64,000 nt of DNA from Cucumis sativus (GCF_000004075.3 NC_026658.2:25160075-25224074), one strand, 5' to 3'. Counted from the stretch's first letter, positions 11,218-23,898 are shown. Notes: generated by a model not told the origin, from the letters alone. A program made the numbers and translations.

Positions 11218-14200
11218 TCAGTTATCAAGAAGGAAGTACATAATATTCAAAGCAGTACTGGGGATATCCCAATCTCTATCAGCAAACCAAGAGCTCACAA
11301 TGCTTTGGGATGACTTAGATGAGACTCCTGCAGTCCAAGAATCAGCCAACCTAAAACCGAATTGATGAGCAGTTGACACAATTGTTGGCTCGTCAACTCG
11401 ACGCAGGACGTGGCAAAAAATCAATGCACTTTCTGAATCCTTGCTAGATGAGATCAGCTCTTTTGCAGTAGAAAACAGTGGCAAAATAGCCTCAGCAACA
11501 TACGTGACATCAGTCCCTATGATTACATCAAAACCTTCTTCGCTTATTTCTCTGATAGTTTCAATATGGATGCTATTTCCCCACTCTAGTCTCTCGGTAA
11601 TTAGTTTGGTGAGGAAATGTGGGTCAAGATTTGAATTTACGTTTTGAGATAATAGATTGAGAGCACTCGAATCTCCGTCAGTGGCAACGACGAGATTAGC
11701 GGAGCCAACAGCAACCATGGAGCAGATTCCCCCACAGCCACACCCCAACTCTAACACTCTCTTTCCAGCACATATAGTTGGATTTTCTGCCAGGACAGAG
11801 GCCATCAACCGAGCAGATTCCCACAGCATCAAACCGGTGGATTTGCAGGTGTGTTGAAACTCTCTCGAGAGAACTTTAATTTTGAAATTCCACCCTCTAA
11901 CATCCACCTCAACAATCTACACAAATCAGTTAGAATACGGGTGGTCAGAGAGATCCAAAGATACAAATGAAAGGATCGATTATAATCTATATGATTTGGG
12001 GGTAATGTCAAAATTTTATCCTAGGGATAAACAGACACCTCATTATCCTGAGAAGGAGGAATTCCAAACATATCAATTGCAACACCCTCAGAGAAGTCAA
12101 GTTCAAAATCATTGACAGGCACCTCCGAGCAATTCTCCTTCGAACTAGGTTCTGTTTCAACTTGACCAGAAAAGCCTGCAGTAAGTTTAACTTCTGGAGT
12201 TGCAAACTCTGAAACGCTGAATACAGCTTGAACCCATCGCCTTAAATCACAAATAGAAACAATTACAATAAGAATTTCAATATTGCAATTCTATGGGGTA
12301 GGTCAATATTTCAACATTGAAGGGAAGAGAAGGCAAATTGCTCAATGGAATTGACTTCCAAACATAAAACCAAAATAACTAAAGACTATAATGTTGAAAT
12401 GCTACACTGCTCTTAAAACTAATTTGAATCTGGAAAGACAATCAGAGCTTGAAAAAAATTTAGCTGCCAGAAATTAGTAAAATTACCAAACACCCATCAC
12501 CTAATGCGTGGGCCAAAAATTGGTTAGCACTTCGAACCTGGCAATTAAAATCCACTTTAGTGGATATTTGGGAAAACAATTTAACTAACTATGATAACCA
12601 AAACTATGGACAATAAAAATCAGTAATAATTTTGGTCATGTAGTAAACAAGCCCTTTTCCCAATCTCAGGAAAGAAAACCAACTGGAAATGAATTAATTT
12701 TTCAAGAAGGTGGAAATATTGTGCAAAAATATTTACCTATTCATGATCAATTCCCTTGATCTGTTCTCAACTTGTTTGCAGCATACGTTGAGTTCTTTAA
12801 CATCAAATCCATTTGCTTTAAACATACTTGTAAGAAACTCATTGGAGAAGTAGAAAGCACGCTGAGAAAAGTACATGCATCTAGATTAAAAAGAGACTAA
12901 ACAAAAAAGAATATAGCCGTGAGCACGAAAAGATTGTTGCTTACAGTTCCATCTCCTCGGACATAAAAGTTCTCACTGATTTTTTGATCTTTACAATCAA
13001 ATCGTTCCTGCAAATGAGACCCCAAGCGAAAGGGCAAATGTGTATTAATTGCGAATCTTGAGTGAAGGCAAATTCTTATACAAAGACCAACAAAAAGATA
13101 AAAGATCGGCAACAGAAAAAGGGATTCCCCAGCCTCTAACTTCTAACATGGAAATTGTTGAATATATTTTGTAGCTACGCTATCATTTGAAAATTCTACT
13201 TTCAGCATTTTGATCTAAAGGAAGGGGTCCTTTGCAATAATACAAAACGAGATAGGACAATTGGCATAAGAATCTGAGATGATTACAAGCAGAATAACAC
13301 ACGTGGCAAAAAGAGATCAAAGAAACATGATTAGAAACCTGAGCAAGGTCACCAGTTGCATAGTCACGAAACAGAACATGTCCAGTTGGCTGGAAAAAAG
13401 AAAGATAATCAAATTTCATTGGTTCATCAGTAGTTCTTAACAAGATATAATTTATAAAAATAAAAATAAATGAATAAATCTTGAGATAGGTGTTTTAGAA
13501 ATTATATGAAATCGAGAAGAAACTATAAGATATGCAAGTAATTCGAGATACTTGACCCTTTTTCTTGAAATATCTCCCAAACCCTAATTCACTAAACAAA
13601 CAAACACCTAAGTTTATCCTTGTCCACATTCTCTTATTTATAACCAATCTCCATAACTACTTTTCAAGCTAAAAAATTAATGATATACCTCATAGTACTC
13701 CTAACTATACTTCTAACATCTTAATGAGTTCTTACTTTCAAAACTTTTTTCACATTTTGCAACACCAGGGACATCTTCTCTGGAGAAACTGCAGACAAAA
13801 CAAAAATCTGCTTAATCAGTTAGCTACTTGAAAAAGATAATAGAAGTGAGACTAAAGTAGAGAATCGAATGGCTGAGATAATGGTAAAGCAGAAAAAATT
13901 TATCAACATTTTAAGCTAGATAAATAGCAAGAATATGTTCAATAGAGACTGAAAGTCAGCAATTTTCAGTAAATTACCATCATTACTACATCAATTGATG
14001 ACGGAGAAATGTGGTTGCTCACGTCATCAGCAGTAAGATCACAAACAAAGGCAGCAACACGGCTCTCATTGAAGTCTTTATGTGTCTGCATAAGCAAACC
14101 AGTCCGTTTTTTCAACTTAAGGCACATTTATTGTTATCAAATTCCAAAAGGAGATGAAATACTAGTTAGGACTTTAGAATATGGAGGCAGTGAAACAGAC

Positions 14201-15422
14201 CAATGATGAAAATGTTACTTTCGCAAAAATTACTATCGTACAAATAAGACATAAATGCCATCAAACCTTGACTAAATTCACTGCTCGAGGTGAGAAATCA
14301 CATGCATGAATGAAAACATTAGGGTATGTAGCAATCAAGGGAAAAACAGTGTTTCCTGCTCCACAGCCAATCTGAACCCAAAAAGAAAAAAGTGGTCTAA
14401 GCACTCAGAAATTGAAAGAATGAAACAATCACTGAAACAACTTCTAAAGAATATACTAATAAAGTATGTGGCATTATATAACCTATCCCATCACCACATC
14501 GCAATTTCCTCTTTTCAATGAAGATAAATCAAAGTAAAAAAAATATGTAGTTAATGCCTCCGCCCATCATCCAATCATGATCAAGCTTATGAGACCAAAG
14601 ATATTATTGTGAATAATTTGAAATACTAACTAGCACCAAAGAAAGATAACAGCCATGTGCTTTTCATTTTACAACAAGAATAATAGGGCAACATTGAACT
14701 GAATGACAATAATTGACCACTTACCTCCAAAACAACTTTTCTTTCTTCTACCTGCAGATCCACAAGATAGCAACGTTTGTGTTCATTTGAGGCATCCATA
14801 AAACAAGGGGAAAAAATGAGAAAACTAAACCTTGCAGCGTATTGAACTCACACAAAAATATTGGCCCCATTCTTTGTCCAGGTAGTGTCGGTCCTTGAAA
14901 AACTACAATATGAAAATGGAAATAAATACTATTACCATGTCATAACTATGCTTATACGTAGCAAAATAGCAAAATTGAACACGAGTAAATTTCAAACTTT
15001 TATGAAGGTGAGGGAACAACATCAGCCGGAAAACAAAATAAGCCTAACCAAATAAATCTTCCAAAATCCACAAATCAACGACAGCATACGACTACTGGTT
15101 ATCCACAAAAGTTGGAAGCATTAGAGTTCAAAATGAGTGGTGAGTAGTGAAGTAGTTGAGGCAAAGATTTCAGCCAAGAAGTAACTTACTCGATCTTGAT
15201 GCTTTTTATAAAAGATATCCCAGTACTTCTTAGCATCCTTTTCATACTTCTCTGCGATAATGGAAAAGAGTTAAATCTGATATATGTGAGAGTGCATGTG
15301 CACTTGAGAGAGAGATAGAGACCTCTCCAGAAAGGAGAAACTCCAGTACTAGAGGTAGGGTATATCTGAATCTTCTGAGCAGCTGGCTGTTGCTCCACAG
15401 GCTGTTGTCCATTCAAAGCCAT
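11218..15422 (-). CDS. two-domain tRNA m3C methyltransferase (METTL2/6/8-like plus Methyltransf_16)
   Basis: Twelve coding exons: 15422-15323, 15251-15190, 14902-14852, 14751-14725, 14371-14267, 14085-13978, 13807-13736, 13389-13339, 13007-12945, 12861-12737, 12240-12039, 11916-11218; 554 aa, in frame. The N-terminal half is METTL2/6/8 (yeast Trm140) type: KYWDIFYKKHQDRFFKDRHY at residues 39-58, SAM motif IGCGAGN at 81-87, then DLTADD and IFVLSAVSPEKM. This family makes 3-methylcytidine at position 32 of tRNAs. Residues from about 330 form a second SAM domain, with STGLMLWE and VLELGCGCGG (376-385), as in METTL21/FAM86 lysine methyltransferases. Arabidopsis At2g26200, as I recall, is similar (about 565 aa). 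The ATG is preceded by a leader intron (15946-15439). Which substrate the C-terminal domain has is unknown. Confidence 0.9.
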
Positions 15423-15438
15423 ACTCTCTCCCTCAAAA

Positions 15439-15946
15439 CTGAAAGAAGAAAAACTTTCATAACAGAAACTCTTAAAACACTATTTGACCCAAATTTAATT
15501 TTATATCATATAATACTTCCCAAAACTAGGGACTTGCCATCTTCAATTATCGACCAAAAAATTTAAGCCGATGGGAGAAGGTGTATTTAATGTTATACTA
15601 TCTAACAAAAACTTACAGAGTATACGAAATATCTATACATTACTATTAATTTAGTACTTCGTAGCACCTCCAAACCCAACCCAGAGGGGAAAAGGGTACC
15701 TCAAAGCATAATTCCTCTAAAAACAACTTTCATGGAATCTTGAGCTACCTCTTTCAATTACAATTATATGAGCATCAATTGAGTATTGAAATGGGAGTTA
15801 GTAAAGAACGATCCGGTAAGAAGAACACAGACAAAGAGGAAAATAACAGAATATGGAGAATGATCAAAATCAAAAACGATAATGAGGCGATGGATGAAAT
15901 ATAAGTTCGGAAAGAATCTACCATAAAAAGGAAAGCTGATGTTAAC
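15439..15946 (-). other. 5' UTR intron of the methyltransferase gene
   Basis: Donor CATCAG/GTTAAC at 15947/15946 and acceptor CTTTCAG/TTTTGAG at 15439/15438 flank a 508-base intron just upstream of the start codon. The first leader exon would reach up to about 16090. This is inferred from splice sites only. Confidence 0.6.
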
Positions 15947-16097
15947 CTGATGAGCTTCGGACCGAAGAGGTGCAGGAGGAAGAGTTGGGGAGTCTGTTTA
16001 AGCAACAAAGTCTTTGCCGCCAATATGGGTAGTCGCTTTTGATGCACAGCGGACACGGAGCGGAATCAGGGTTTCGGCGGAGGATTTTTCAAAACTT

Positions 16098-16112
16098 AAA
16101 ACGCAGCGTTTT
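16098..16112. promoter_or_regulatory. inverted repeat AAAACGC-A-GCGTTTT in the methyltransferase promoter
   Basis: A 15-base interrupted palindrome just upstream of the inferred first leader exon. It resembles the AAACG..CGTTT-type palindromes common in promoters of plant housekeeping genes. A role as a transcription-factor site is inference. Confidence 0.4.
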
Positions 16113-16136
16113 GAGGAAATTTGGTAACGGGAAGCC

Positions 16137-16150
16137 GACGGTTAACCGTC
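16137..16150. promoter_or_regulatory. perfect 14-bp palindrome GACGGTTAACCGTC
   Basis: A perfect palindrome 24 bases beyond the AAAACGC repeat, with two CCGTTA-type MYB core sites back to back around GTTAAC. Probably a promoter element of the minus-strand methyltransferase gene; function inferred. Confidence 0.4.
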
Positions 16151-16240
16151 ACTAAGCCAAGTGGAAAGAAAGAATTATAATTTTCTATATATTTTTTTTT
16201 ATAAGTATAATTTACGTCCACTTTAAAAATAATAATTAAT

Positions 16241-16374
16241 TATATAACAACATTTTTTAAAATTTATAAATATAGCAAAATCTATCTGATAAACTAATAT
16301 TGACAACCTAAAGTAATTTATAGACTTTTGACAGATTTTATTATAATGGTACATTTTTTAAATATTGTTATATA
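16241..16374. mobile_element. MITE-like element with TATATAACAACATTTT ends
   Basis: The left end (TATATAACAACATTTTTTAA) is mirrored by the inverted right end (ACATTTTTTAAATATTGTTA). The inner flanks also pair (ATAGCAAAATC against GATTTTATTATAA). The 134-base unit has no coding capacity. The ends match those of the element at 62433-62583. Confidence 0.6.
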
Positions 16375-16539
16375 TTTAACTATTTTAAATTTAATTGATA
16401 TATTTATAAGTTTTTTTTTATAATTTAAGCACAAGCTGTGGTGGATAGCTGATCTTGTCAATGATTTCGTACATATCTAAAACTAGAGTGTTGTAGCACA
16501 AAATTAATTTAGTATTTAATTTGTTATTTTTCTTATACC

Positions 16540-17320
16540 AAGATTATTTATTATAAAAAAATGGTTATAACTTTTTTTAAAGAATAAAAGAAAATTTTTA
16601 AAATAGCAAATTTTATAAAATGCCTACCATCTATAATAAATTCATAATCATTGATATGTTATAGTACAGTGATAAAAACTACTATCCATAAAATTCAAAA
16701 TTTTGTTATAGATGGTTAATATTTTAATTTATTTTACTATTTTATGCAAATGTCCTAAAGATTAATAACAAATTTCTAGAGCATAGGTTTAACATAAATA
16801 TTCTAAAAACGTGGCAATGTCAAATCAGCATAGATTTAACATAATTAGTCTAAAAACGTGGCAATGTCAAATCTTCTAATAAAACCATCAGGCACAACGA
16901 ATTGTATTAATTTTCATCGTAAGCTTTTGATTTAATCAAATCACACATAGAATTGCAAAATGACTTGCAAATATTAATTAATAAAGTTTATAACTTCACG
17001 GTCAAAAAAAAGAAATGGCATGTCACTAAATGTGAAAAAACGACCGAAATGGTGATTCAATCTATAATGGGTTATGGGTGTGAAACATATAAGTATCTAC
17101 CTCCATCAAACATTCAAGGATTAAACACTTATTCCAAGTTTTGCCTTTAAATACTTTTCATTGATGAACTCTACCTGCTCCTATATCATACACTACTGAA
17201 TGTAACCGTAACTTTTTGCTGAAAATTTGGTTCGCCTCAGTCACTCATTCTAAGAGAATAATTACAAACGAACGTTTAAAAGAATAGACCCAAAAAAGGA
17301 AACAAGAAGAAATGGAGGGC
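16540..17320. other. intergenic spacer with degenerate MITE-like and tandem repeats
   Basis: Between 16590 and 16755 is a second degenerate inverted-repeat-like stretch (AAAATAGCAAATTTTAT on the left, TTTTACTATTTTATGCAAAT on the right). It is followed by the 47-base tandem duplication at 16780-16873. No gene is seen. The right end probably holds the COG8 3' UTR. Confidence 0.4.
16780..16873. repeat. 47-bp imperfect tandem duplication
   Basis: Two adjacent copies (16780-16826 and 16827-16873) share CTAAAAACGTGGCAATGTCA exactly and diverge in the AT-rich middle. Confidence 0.8.
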
Positions 17321-17348
17321 TACAAAATCAAGTATTAAGCTATAAAAT

Positions 17349-20300
17349 TTAATTGTTTTGCTCTGCTTCACCTTCGCTATGCTTTTCATTGCTGATCAAG
17401 GAGGGGCTTTTCTGGTCCTCCTTGTCAGCATCTGATGTACCTCCATTTTCGAGCGCAGGCATTTCGCCATTTTCTGTAATGGTTTTCTCTTCGGCGTTAC
17501 TGACTGTTTTTGGTAGTTCCCTTGAGGAAGAGACGGTCAATAGACGACCAATGCCATCGTATAAATTCTTTGCATCCAATATAAGCATCGCCCCGCCAGG
17601 ATAACATCGGCCAAAACAAGTGGCGCAATGTGGATAAGCAACCTGAAGAAAATGGTTTGAGATGAGCTGAGATTCTTTTAGAGGAGAATTTTTAAATGGC
17701 ATTGGCAAAGGAGAAAAGGTAACTAAAACAGCACCTCTATGAATGCGCGGCAAAGCTGGAGGAAAAGTCCAGATTCATTATCTTTTAGCATGCGAGTTGT
17801 GTTGTATCGCAATAAAGAGTCAGAAACGGCCTGCAATCCCTTTATTAATTCCTGAGCTATTACTTGTTTCAAGCTTAAAGGGGCACAATGTCGGAGTTCG
17901 TTCATAGCTGCCGATACACCTAATACCACCAAAAGAAAATGTCATCAACAGATCTATTGTATTGCAACAACATAACCTTCTAGTACGAATTTCTTGCTTT
18001 TGGTCTCATAGGTTGAACTATGGTCAGGTAAATTAGTTGTATCAAGCTATGCATAAACCACTCGCAGCATAACTAGAAAAAACAATATAAAAAGCAAGCA
18101 AACCATAAATTTCTTTCAGCTTTGAATCTATCTGATGCGGATAAAATAGTGGTTTGTACAAAGCAGAACGAAGATGTGCAGTGTTCCCTCTTTTATTTTT
18201 TGACAAGTTTTCCGAGAATCAAAATGAAGCAAGCATACGACATACCATTCACAAAAACAGCAAGAGGTGGATGTTCCATCAAATACGAAGGTGGAGTCAC
18301 GTCTTCCTGACTTTCCTCGCCAATAGTACTGGCCGGAAAGCCAACAGCAGGTAGTGGGACCCAACGATGGGAATCCAGAACTAACTGCATAGGCAATAAA
18401 CAGGGTCAGTCAGTCATGAGTCATGACAGTGACATCGATTGCAGCCCGGCAACATCACCGGCCTTCTTAGAAAATTTGAATTTGGTCAAGAATAAAAGCA
18501 TGCCTCAAGTGATTACCTGAAAATTATCAACTGCAGTAGCCATATTTTTTGAAAATAAATTAAGAACTGCCCTGTAGAGTAATTAAGTTAAGGAAATAAA
18601 AATAGTGTCACTAATATTGAGTTTGGGAAACAAGAAACCAAAAATAAAAAAGTCTTACTCTTCAAAAAGTGGAGGAAGTAAACCACGAAAATCCATTCCT
18701 ACCCAGCCAAGCCCCATGGCACAGTACTGCAAATGACAATGATTAATGAATAATTAAAAATCAATTAAACCGCTGGAATTCCAAGTCATTTTGTTTCATT
18801 GAATATTTTTTCCAAATGAATAACTAAAATTTCTTCAGAAAAAATGAAAAACATAAAAATAAATGTTCCATAAATTAATCAAATATTGGGCAGCAGGAAT
18901 TCGTCTTACCATGCACTGTTCCAATATATTTGATAGAGATCCACCTTCTGTTATTTTTGGGAGCATTATCTTGAGGGTCTTCAGATGAGAAGTTATCTGA
19001 TGCATAGACCAACTAAAAAGAAGCCCACTGTCATAATTTTCTTCACTTCCGGATGTATCATCGGAAAATATAGCTCGATATTGGTTAACAACGTCAAAAA
19101 GATGTGTCCTATGACAATTGATCATTCCTTTCAAATATTCATAAGCATTTCTCTGGTCAAGATCTTCGAGAATTCCAGTAAGCCATGCCTCTCGGCATCT
19201 TAAAAACTGAAAGAAGGTAAGTGGAATCCCATATAATTAACTTCGACAAAAATCAATCAGCTGACTTTTTATAAATTTTCCAAATGAGAATAGACAAAGT
19301 GTAATGTAGATTCAGACTTTTACCTGTAAACGCATTTCATATTCACTAAACACTCCAATTCGACGTAGATATCCAATGATGCGGAGACATTCCGGTAACT
19401 GCAGTTTTTAAAGATTATTATCATATGTATAGCGTGCTTTTTATGACATGTGGTAGCATAAACATAATTCATGAATAATACCTGAATATTTGAACGAAGT
19501 TTTTGGAGAAGTTGAGAAAGAAGAGATTGTGTGGTTCGCCTGACTTCCGCCACCAGTGCTTGAATAACTGGTATTCTATGGGGAAAAAAAAGAGTCTAGT
19601 TAAGATGTTTGTTACAACGTTAGCTTCCAAAACAGAAAATCACTTTGTGACTAGTAAGAGAAAAACTTGCTTAGGGTGCATCGTTGAAAGTTTTGCAACA
19701 AATGCTTCCAAGTCAAGAGCTTCATCGTAATTTCCATTCCGTACACACCTGCGGAAGATGTGGGCAGAAACCTTTTACAATCTTCTCAAAATATTAGACC
19801 AAAATAATGTGTAACAGAATTGAAGTTCATCCTATTCTTAATTCCTAAAGCAAGACCGTGCTTCAAATTTACAAACAGGCTTTTCTCAATTATAATTACA
19901 ACGATCTTCCATGTCTAGAGCAGTTAACTAAAGAAAATTACAATGGAGCTGGAAGCACACTAATTCATGTCTAGTGGGTGTCTTGACTCAGCGCACATGT
20001 AGAGTAAACAGTCCAACTAAACTTAGCTTGAGCTAAAACATAATTTCTTTTATAGAAATTGGGCTCAAATAGATTTAGAATGTAAAACAAAAAATAAAAT
20101 CAATAACAGAACCAAGTAAAAATAAAAAGGTGCATGCCAGCAATAGCTACAAAATCGTATTCTTATGAAGACTACCAACGGTCAGCAAAGGGAATTGGAA
20201 CTGATTTAACATATTTTTAGCTCAATACAAACATGTTCCTACTGCAGCTTACTTGGAAACATATTGTCTGGAACAAACCATTTTGAAGTACTATACATAT

Positions 20301-21762
20301 CCAACTATTTGATTGACACAACGTGAGGTAAGATTTTTAGTGCATAGGTTAAACATTCAAATACATACGTGTCCATGAGCTGAGGAATTTCAAGTAAATC
20401 AAGCAGAGTACTGTGATTTGTTAGCAATATCTGGTTCATCTTCCTCTCCTCCAGAATCTGTTCTGCAGATTCAATAAACTCTGTGCAACCCGATGTCAAA
20501 TTTGGAATCTCAGATATCTATCAAAGAGGAAATTATATCTCAATATCAAAATTTGTCAAAAGTGTAGATGTAAGAACAGTATGATCTGTTATTTTCACTG
20601 CTTCACTGCCTCATCATAATAGTTATCCTCCTACCGCTAATAATAATGAGAATGTGGTAGTAAACTAACAATTGCAGTCATAGTAATAACAATGATTATA
20701 ATATCGATAATAATAATAACAAATCAAACATGAGAAAAGGAACATCAGAGAGATGATCTCTTAACAGATAAAACAAAGGAACAAAACAACCAAAGTCCAC
20801 TTTGTGTACTGTCTATCAAGCCAAGGTGTTGGAAGCGTTGATGAGCCTACTCTAAATTCATTCTAAATCTCGCAAACTTTTAAGAGAAAAAACTTGTTCT
20901 TTTACAAGACTCAATAACACACAAGAGAAGAATATTGTTCTCTTGCCACTCACTTTCTTTATAAACTTCATCTTCCTTCCATTGATTTGATTTTTTTTCC
21001 TTTTTGCTTACAAATGAAAGAAATGAACTCTTTATCGAGAAATGCATGTATCTTGAAATTAGGGATGCATCTAGGAATGTGTTGCCCATAATGTATCTAG
21101 CTTATTAATTTCTAACACAATGAACTTAAAATTAATATAAAATTTTGATTGACATGCAAGTCCAATCCAGAAATTGATTAAATTTCACTCTGTCAATAGT
21201 CAAGTGGCAATAATCATCTGAACAATTATCGCCATAGAATACACCTTTCCTTGGTATCAAGATCTCAGATTATGAACATAGCAAGCAGTGAAAGGGAAGG
21301 CAAGAGAATTTGAAATTACCAGAGATTCAAGATGCTTATCGATGGAAGATACTTCTTCCCGAATCGCAAGCAACGCATCGGCGGCGGCAATGAAAGCCCG
21401 GTAGTTTCCCACTGCCACCTCTTGTATTTGCCTCCGAATTCGTTCCGCATCCACCTGAAGTAGCTCCGGTTCCTATACAAAACGAGATGTGTCACTAATT
21501 ACACAGTATACACTGAGGCACTTCCTCTCAACTCCAAACTAATCGATTGAATAATCAAAAACATTAAACTAGATTGCATTAAACCACTCCATTTCCTAGT
21601 GCAACACGTAACCGATGAGATAGATTCACAAATTACCTTGTTTAGACGATCAAGGGTGAAAGAAAGGAGCTCCGACACGTATGGCTGCTGCGCGGCGGAG
21701 GCGAGTGGAAGGAGAGTGGAAGCCGTCGACGATGCGAGCTCATCTGCATTCTCGGTCTCCAT
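17349..21762 (-). CDS. COG8: conserved oligomeric Golgi complex subunit 8
   Basis: Twelve coding exons: 21762-21637, 21472-21320, 20517-20369, 19748-19671, 19575-19482, 19398-19324, 19206-18910, 18726-18659, 18571-18517, 18384-18246, 17919-17735, 17642-17349; 570 aa, in frame, close to the 569 aa I recall for Arabidopsis COG8 (At5g11980). COG8 is a peripheral Golgi subunit of the tethering complex that guides retrograde vesicles. The N terminus has the family block [20 protein letters not shown], then a Dor1-type helical region ([20 protein letters not shown]). [20 protein letters not shown] and [20 protein letters not shown] are also typical. The last 50 residues are acidic and low-complexity. 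Intron 4 has a GC donor (AA/GCAAGT at 19671/19670). Exon 4 needs this donor to keep frame with exon 5. Confidence 0.95.
19576..19670 (-). other. GC-AG intron in COG8
   Basis: The intron starts GCAAGTTTTT after ...CACCCTAA and ends TTTCCCCATAG before AATACCAGTT. Joining CCTAA to AATACC gives ...PKIPVIQAL, as the family requires. No GT donor nearby keeps the frame. Confidence 0.85.
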
Positions 21763-21837
21763 TTTCCGGACTTCCGTATTGAGTGGTACGACAGCCCGGA
21801 TCTAGAAATTAATGTTCGGAAAATCAGGTAGAATCAC

Positions 21838-23190
21838 AGATCTACCGGTGAGCCGATGAGCTCCGTCCCTGCTCGTTAACGAAACCGGTTATCGTTTTAC
21901 CATTTGGATCTGAAATGACTTCAGTTTTTTGCACGACTGAGAGAGAGAGAAAGGCATACTTTTCCCAAATTTTCTTTGTAATTATAGGGGTATTCTGGTC
22001 TATACAAATCATTCTTGTGCTACATTTACAAAAGTAAATGCAGATTTTTATCTAAAATTAATACTTATATTTGTATATATTTGGAATTTTTTTACAATGC
22101 TATTAAATATTTAATCTTTTCAAATGTAATAGTTATATTTGTCACTATTTTTAAACTTTTTTTTTTTTTTGTTGTACGTTTGTTTAGACTAATTTGTTAA
22201 TATAAAGTCCGATAATATGTTAAATTTGCTTAAGGTTCATAAATCATCCTTCGAATTTTCACACAAATTTACAATTTATTATTAAAAACAGGTATAGTTT
22301 CTTTTTTCTTTTTGTTTATAGTTATATTGTTTTTGTTTATAGTTATATTGGGAGATACAACACAATTTATCCTACGGTACAAATGACAAAATTTTTAAGT
22401 GATAACAATAATATAAACTTTTTTAGGTTTGATTTGATTAAACTTGGAGTATAGTATACTTGATGGTACATATAATAATTGGTACAACTTAGCTGTTATT
22501 ATTTATATACTTCTATTTTTTAAGAAAACCGATCAATTGCAATTTACCATGTGAAATATCATATTAGCTATATAGCTTGATTTAAGTAAAAGCGTTTATG
22601 AACATAATACTCTTTATCGAGACCAGAGTTTCAATTTTCTGTCTTTGTAATTTTCATAATTAATTTCACAATCCTTCTAGTTTTTAATTTAATAATGGTT
22701 AATAATAACTTATATGAATATTGATATGAGCTTAATTTACTTTTTTTTTTCGACCTTACCATATTTAGATGTAAAAGATTATATTTTTTTGTATGTTCAT
22801 TTAAAAGGATACTTTTTTTTTATTTAATACACATGAAAAAGATATTAAATCTATATATTTTCAATATAAATGTTAGTTGAGCTAAGTTTGGGTTGTTTAT
22901 TTGTTAAAACTCAAACTTAAGTTAAGTATGAAAACTTTTTCAACCAGATATTTCAAAACTTGGTTGATTTCAATTACTCAATGAACCACTAATACAAAAT
23001 TTGAAATATTTATACAACTTTCTCTCATGCATATTCCTCAAATGATCTATCCATACTTGATAGTAGAGTTTATCTTTTCTTATCATTACAATACGAGTAG
23101 ACAATTCAACAAACCCATCAACAACTACACTCCACTGTTACCTACACTCGACACTGTTATCTTATCACGGATTTGATGAACCGCTTAAGA
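21838..23190. other. intergenic region, no gene seen
   Basis: AT-rich spacer between COG8 and the proline-rich gene. It starts with the COG8 leader and promoter. It holds a short tandem duplication near 22308-22350 (TTTTTGTTTATAGTTATATT twice) and long T runs. Confidence 0.5.
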
Positions 23191-23236
23191 ACAAACCATT
23201 CAACAACAACAATCCGTCAGGTTCTTGTCAACATCA

Positions 23237-23695
23237 TTACAAAACAAAATGAAGCAAACAAACAAACAGCACAATGAACTTCGAAATATAAGTGAACGAA
23301 CCCGAATTTGAACTGTAGAAATAATAATAAGGGTAAGAATAATCCCGAGGCCCCACCGTTTGAGGCATCTCACCGGAAGGCCGAGCGCCCAAAAAATAAT
23401 TCGCAACCGGAGGCGGCGGACCCCATAAATAGTACGACGGAGTAGCCGGTGGTGCCATATTGAACCCACCGTAAAAGTTGGGCGGCGGAGGCGGAATGTA
23501 AGAGAGTGGAGGAGGCGGCGCCGTGCAAATCACGGGACAGGTGGAGCAATCACTTATGCAGAGCTGTCCGGTGGAGGGGACAGCCATCTGGGCTTTGGAT
23601 GATGCTGAAAACAAAGTGAATGCGACAATCCATAGCCCGAAAGAGCCGAGAATTCGCCTTGTTCCTGGAAACGGCATCGTCTTGGAATGACACAT
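23237..23695 (-). CDS. small secreted proline-rich (extensin-like) protein, probably GPI-anchored
   Basis: A single exon of 152 aa, if read from the ATG at 23695. A second in-frame ATG at 23677 is equally possible. The N terminus is a signal peptide (GLWIVAFTLFSASSKAQ). A short cysteine cluster follows (CISDCSTCPVIC). Then comes a proline-rich middle with PPPP and PPPPP blocks and Tyr/Gly-rich spacers (YIPPPPPNFYGGF). The C terminus is YYYFYSSNSGS plus a hydrophobic tail ending LFVCLLHFVL, which looks like a GPI-attachment signal. Small plant hydroxyproline-rich wall proteins have this layout. The frame stays open up to 23911, but that lies upstream of the TATA box at 23885-23898, so the longer start is unlikely. 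Function in the cell wall is inferred. Confidence 0.75.
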   Translation of the reverse strand: MCHSKTMPFPGTRRILGSFGLWIVAFTLFSASSKAQMAVPSTGQLCISDCSTCPVICTAPPPPLSYIPPPPPNFYGGFNMAPPATPSYYLWGPPPPVANYFLGARPSGEMPQTVGPRDYSYPYYYFYSSNSGSFTYISKFIVLFVCLLHFVL

Positions 23696-23884
23696 CGAGA
23701 AATTGCTGAAGAGAAAAGAAAATGGTTTGTTGAAAGAACTGAACGAAGAACAGTGGTTTTGGAGATGGTTCTTCAATGATGGAGGGCTCATGAAATGGTC
23801 GTGCCAAAAGGACTTTTTGTTCTTTGATGAGCTCAGTTCTGTTATTCTTTTCGGTGGAGAAAGTGTATGGAAAGTTTCTTCCAC

Positions 23885-23898
23885 TTTTATATTATATA
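23885..23898 (-). promoter_or_regulatory. TATA box of the proline-rich gene
   Basis: On the minus strand it reads TATATAATATAAAA. It implies a transcription start near 23865 and a leader of about 170 bases. Confidence 0.6.
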
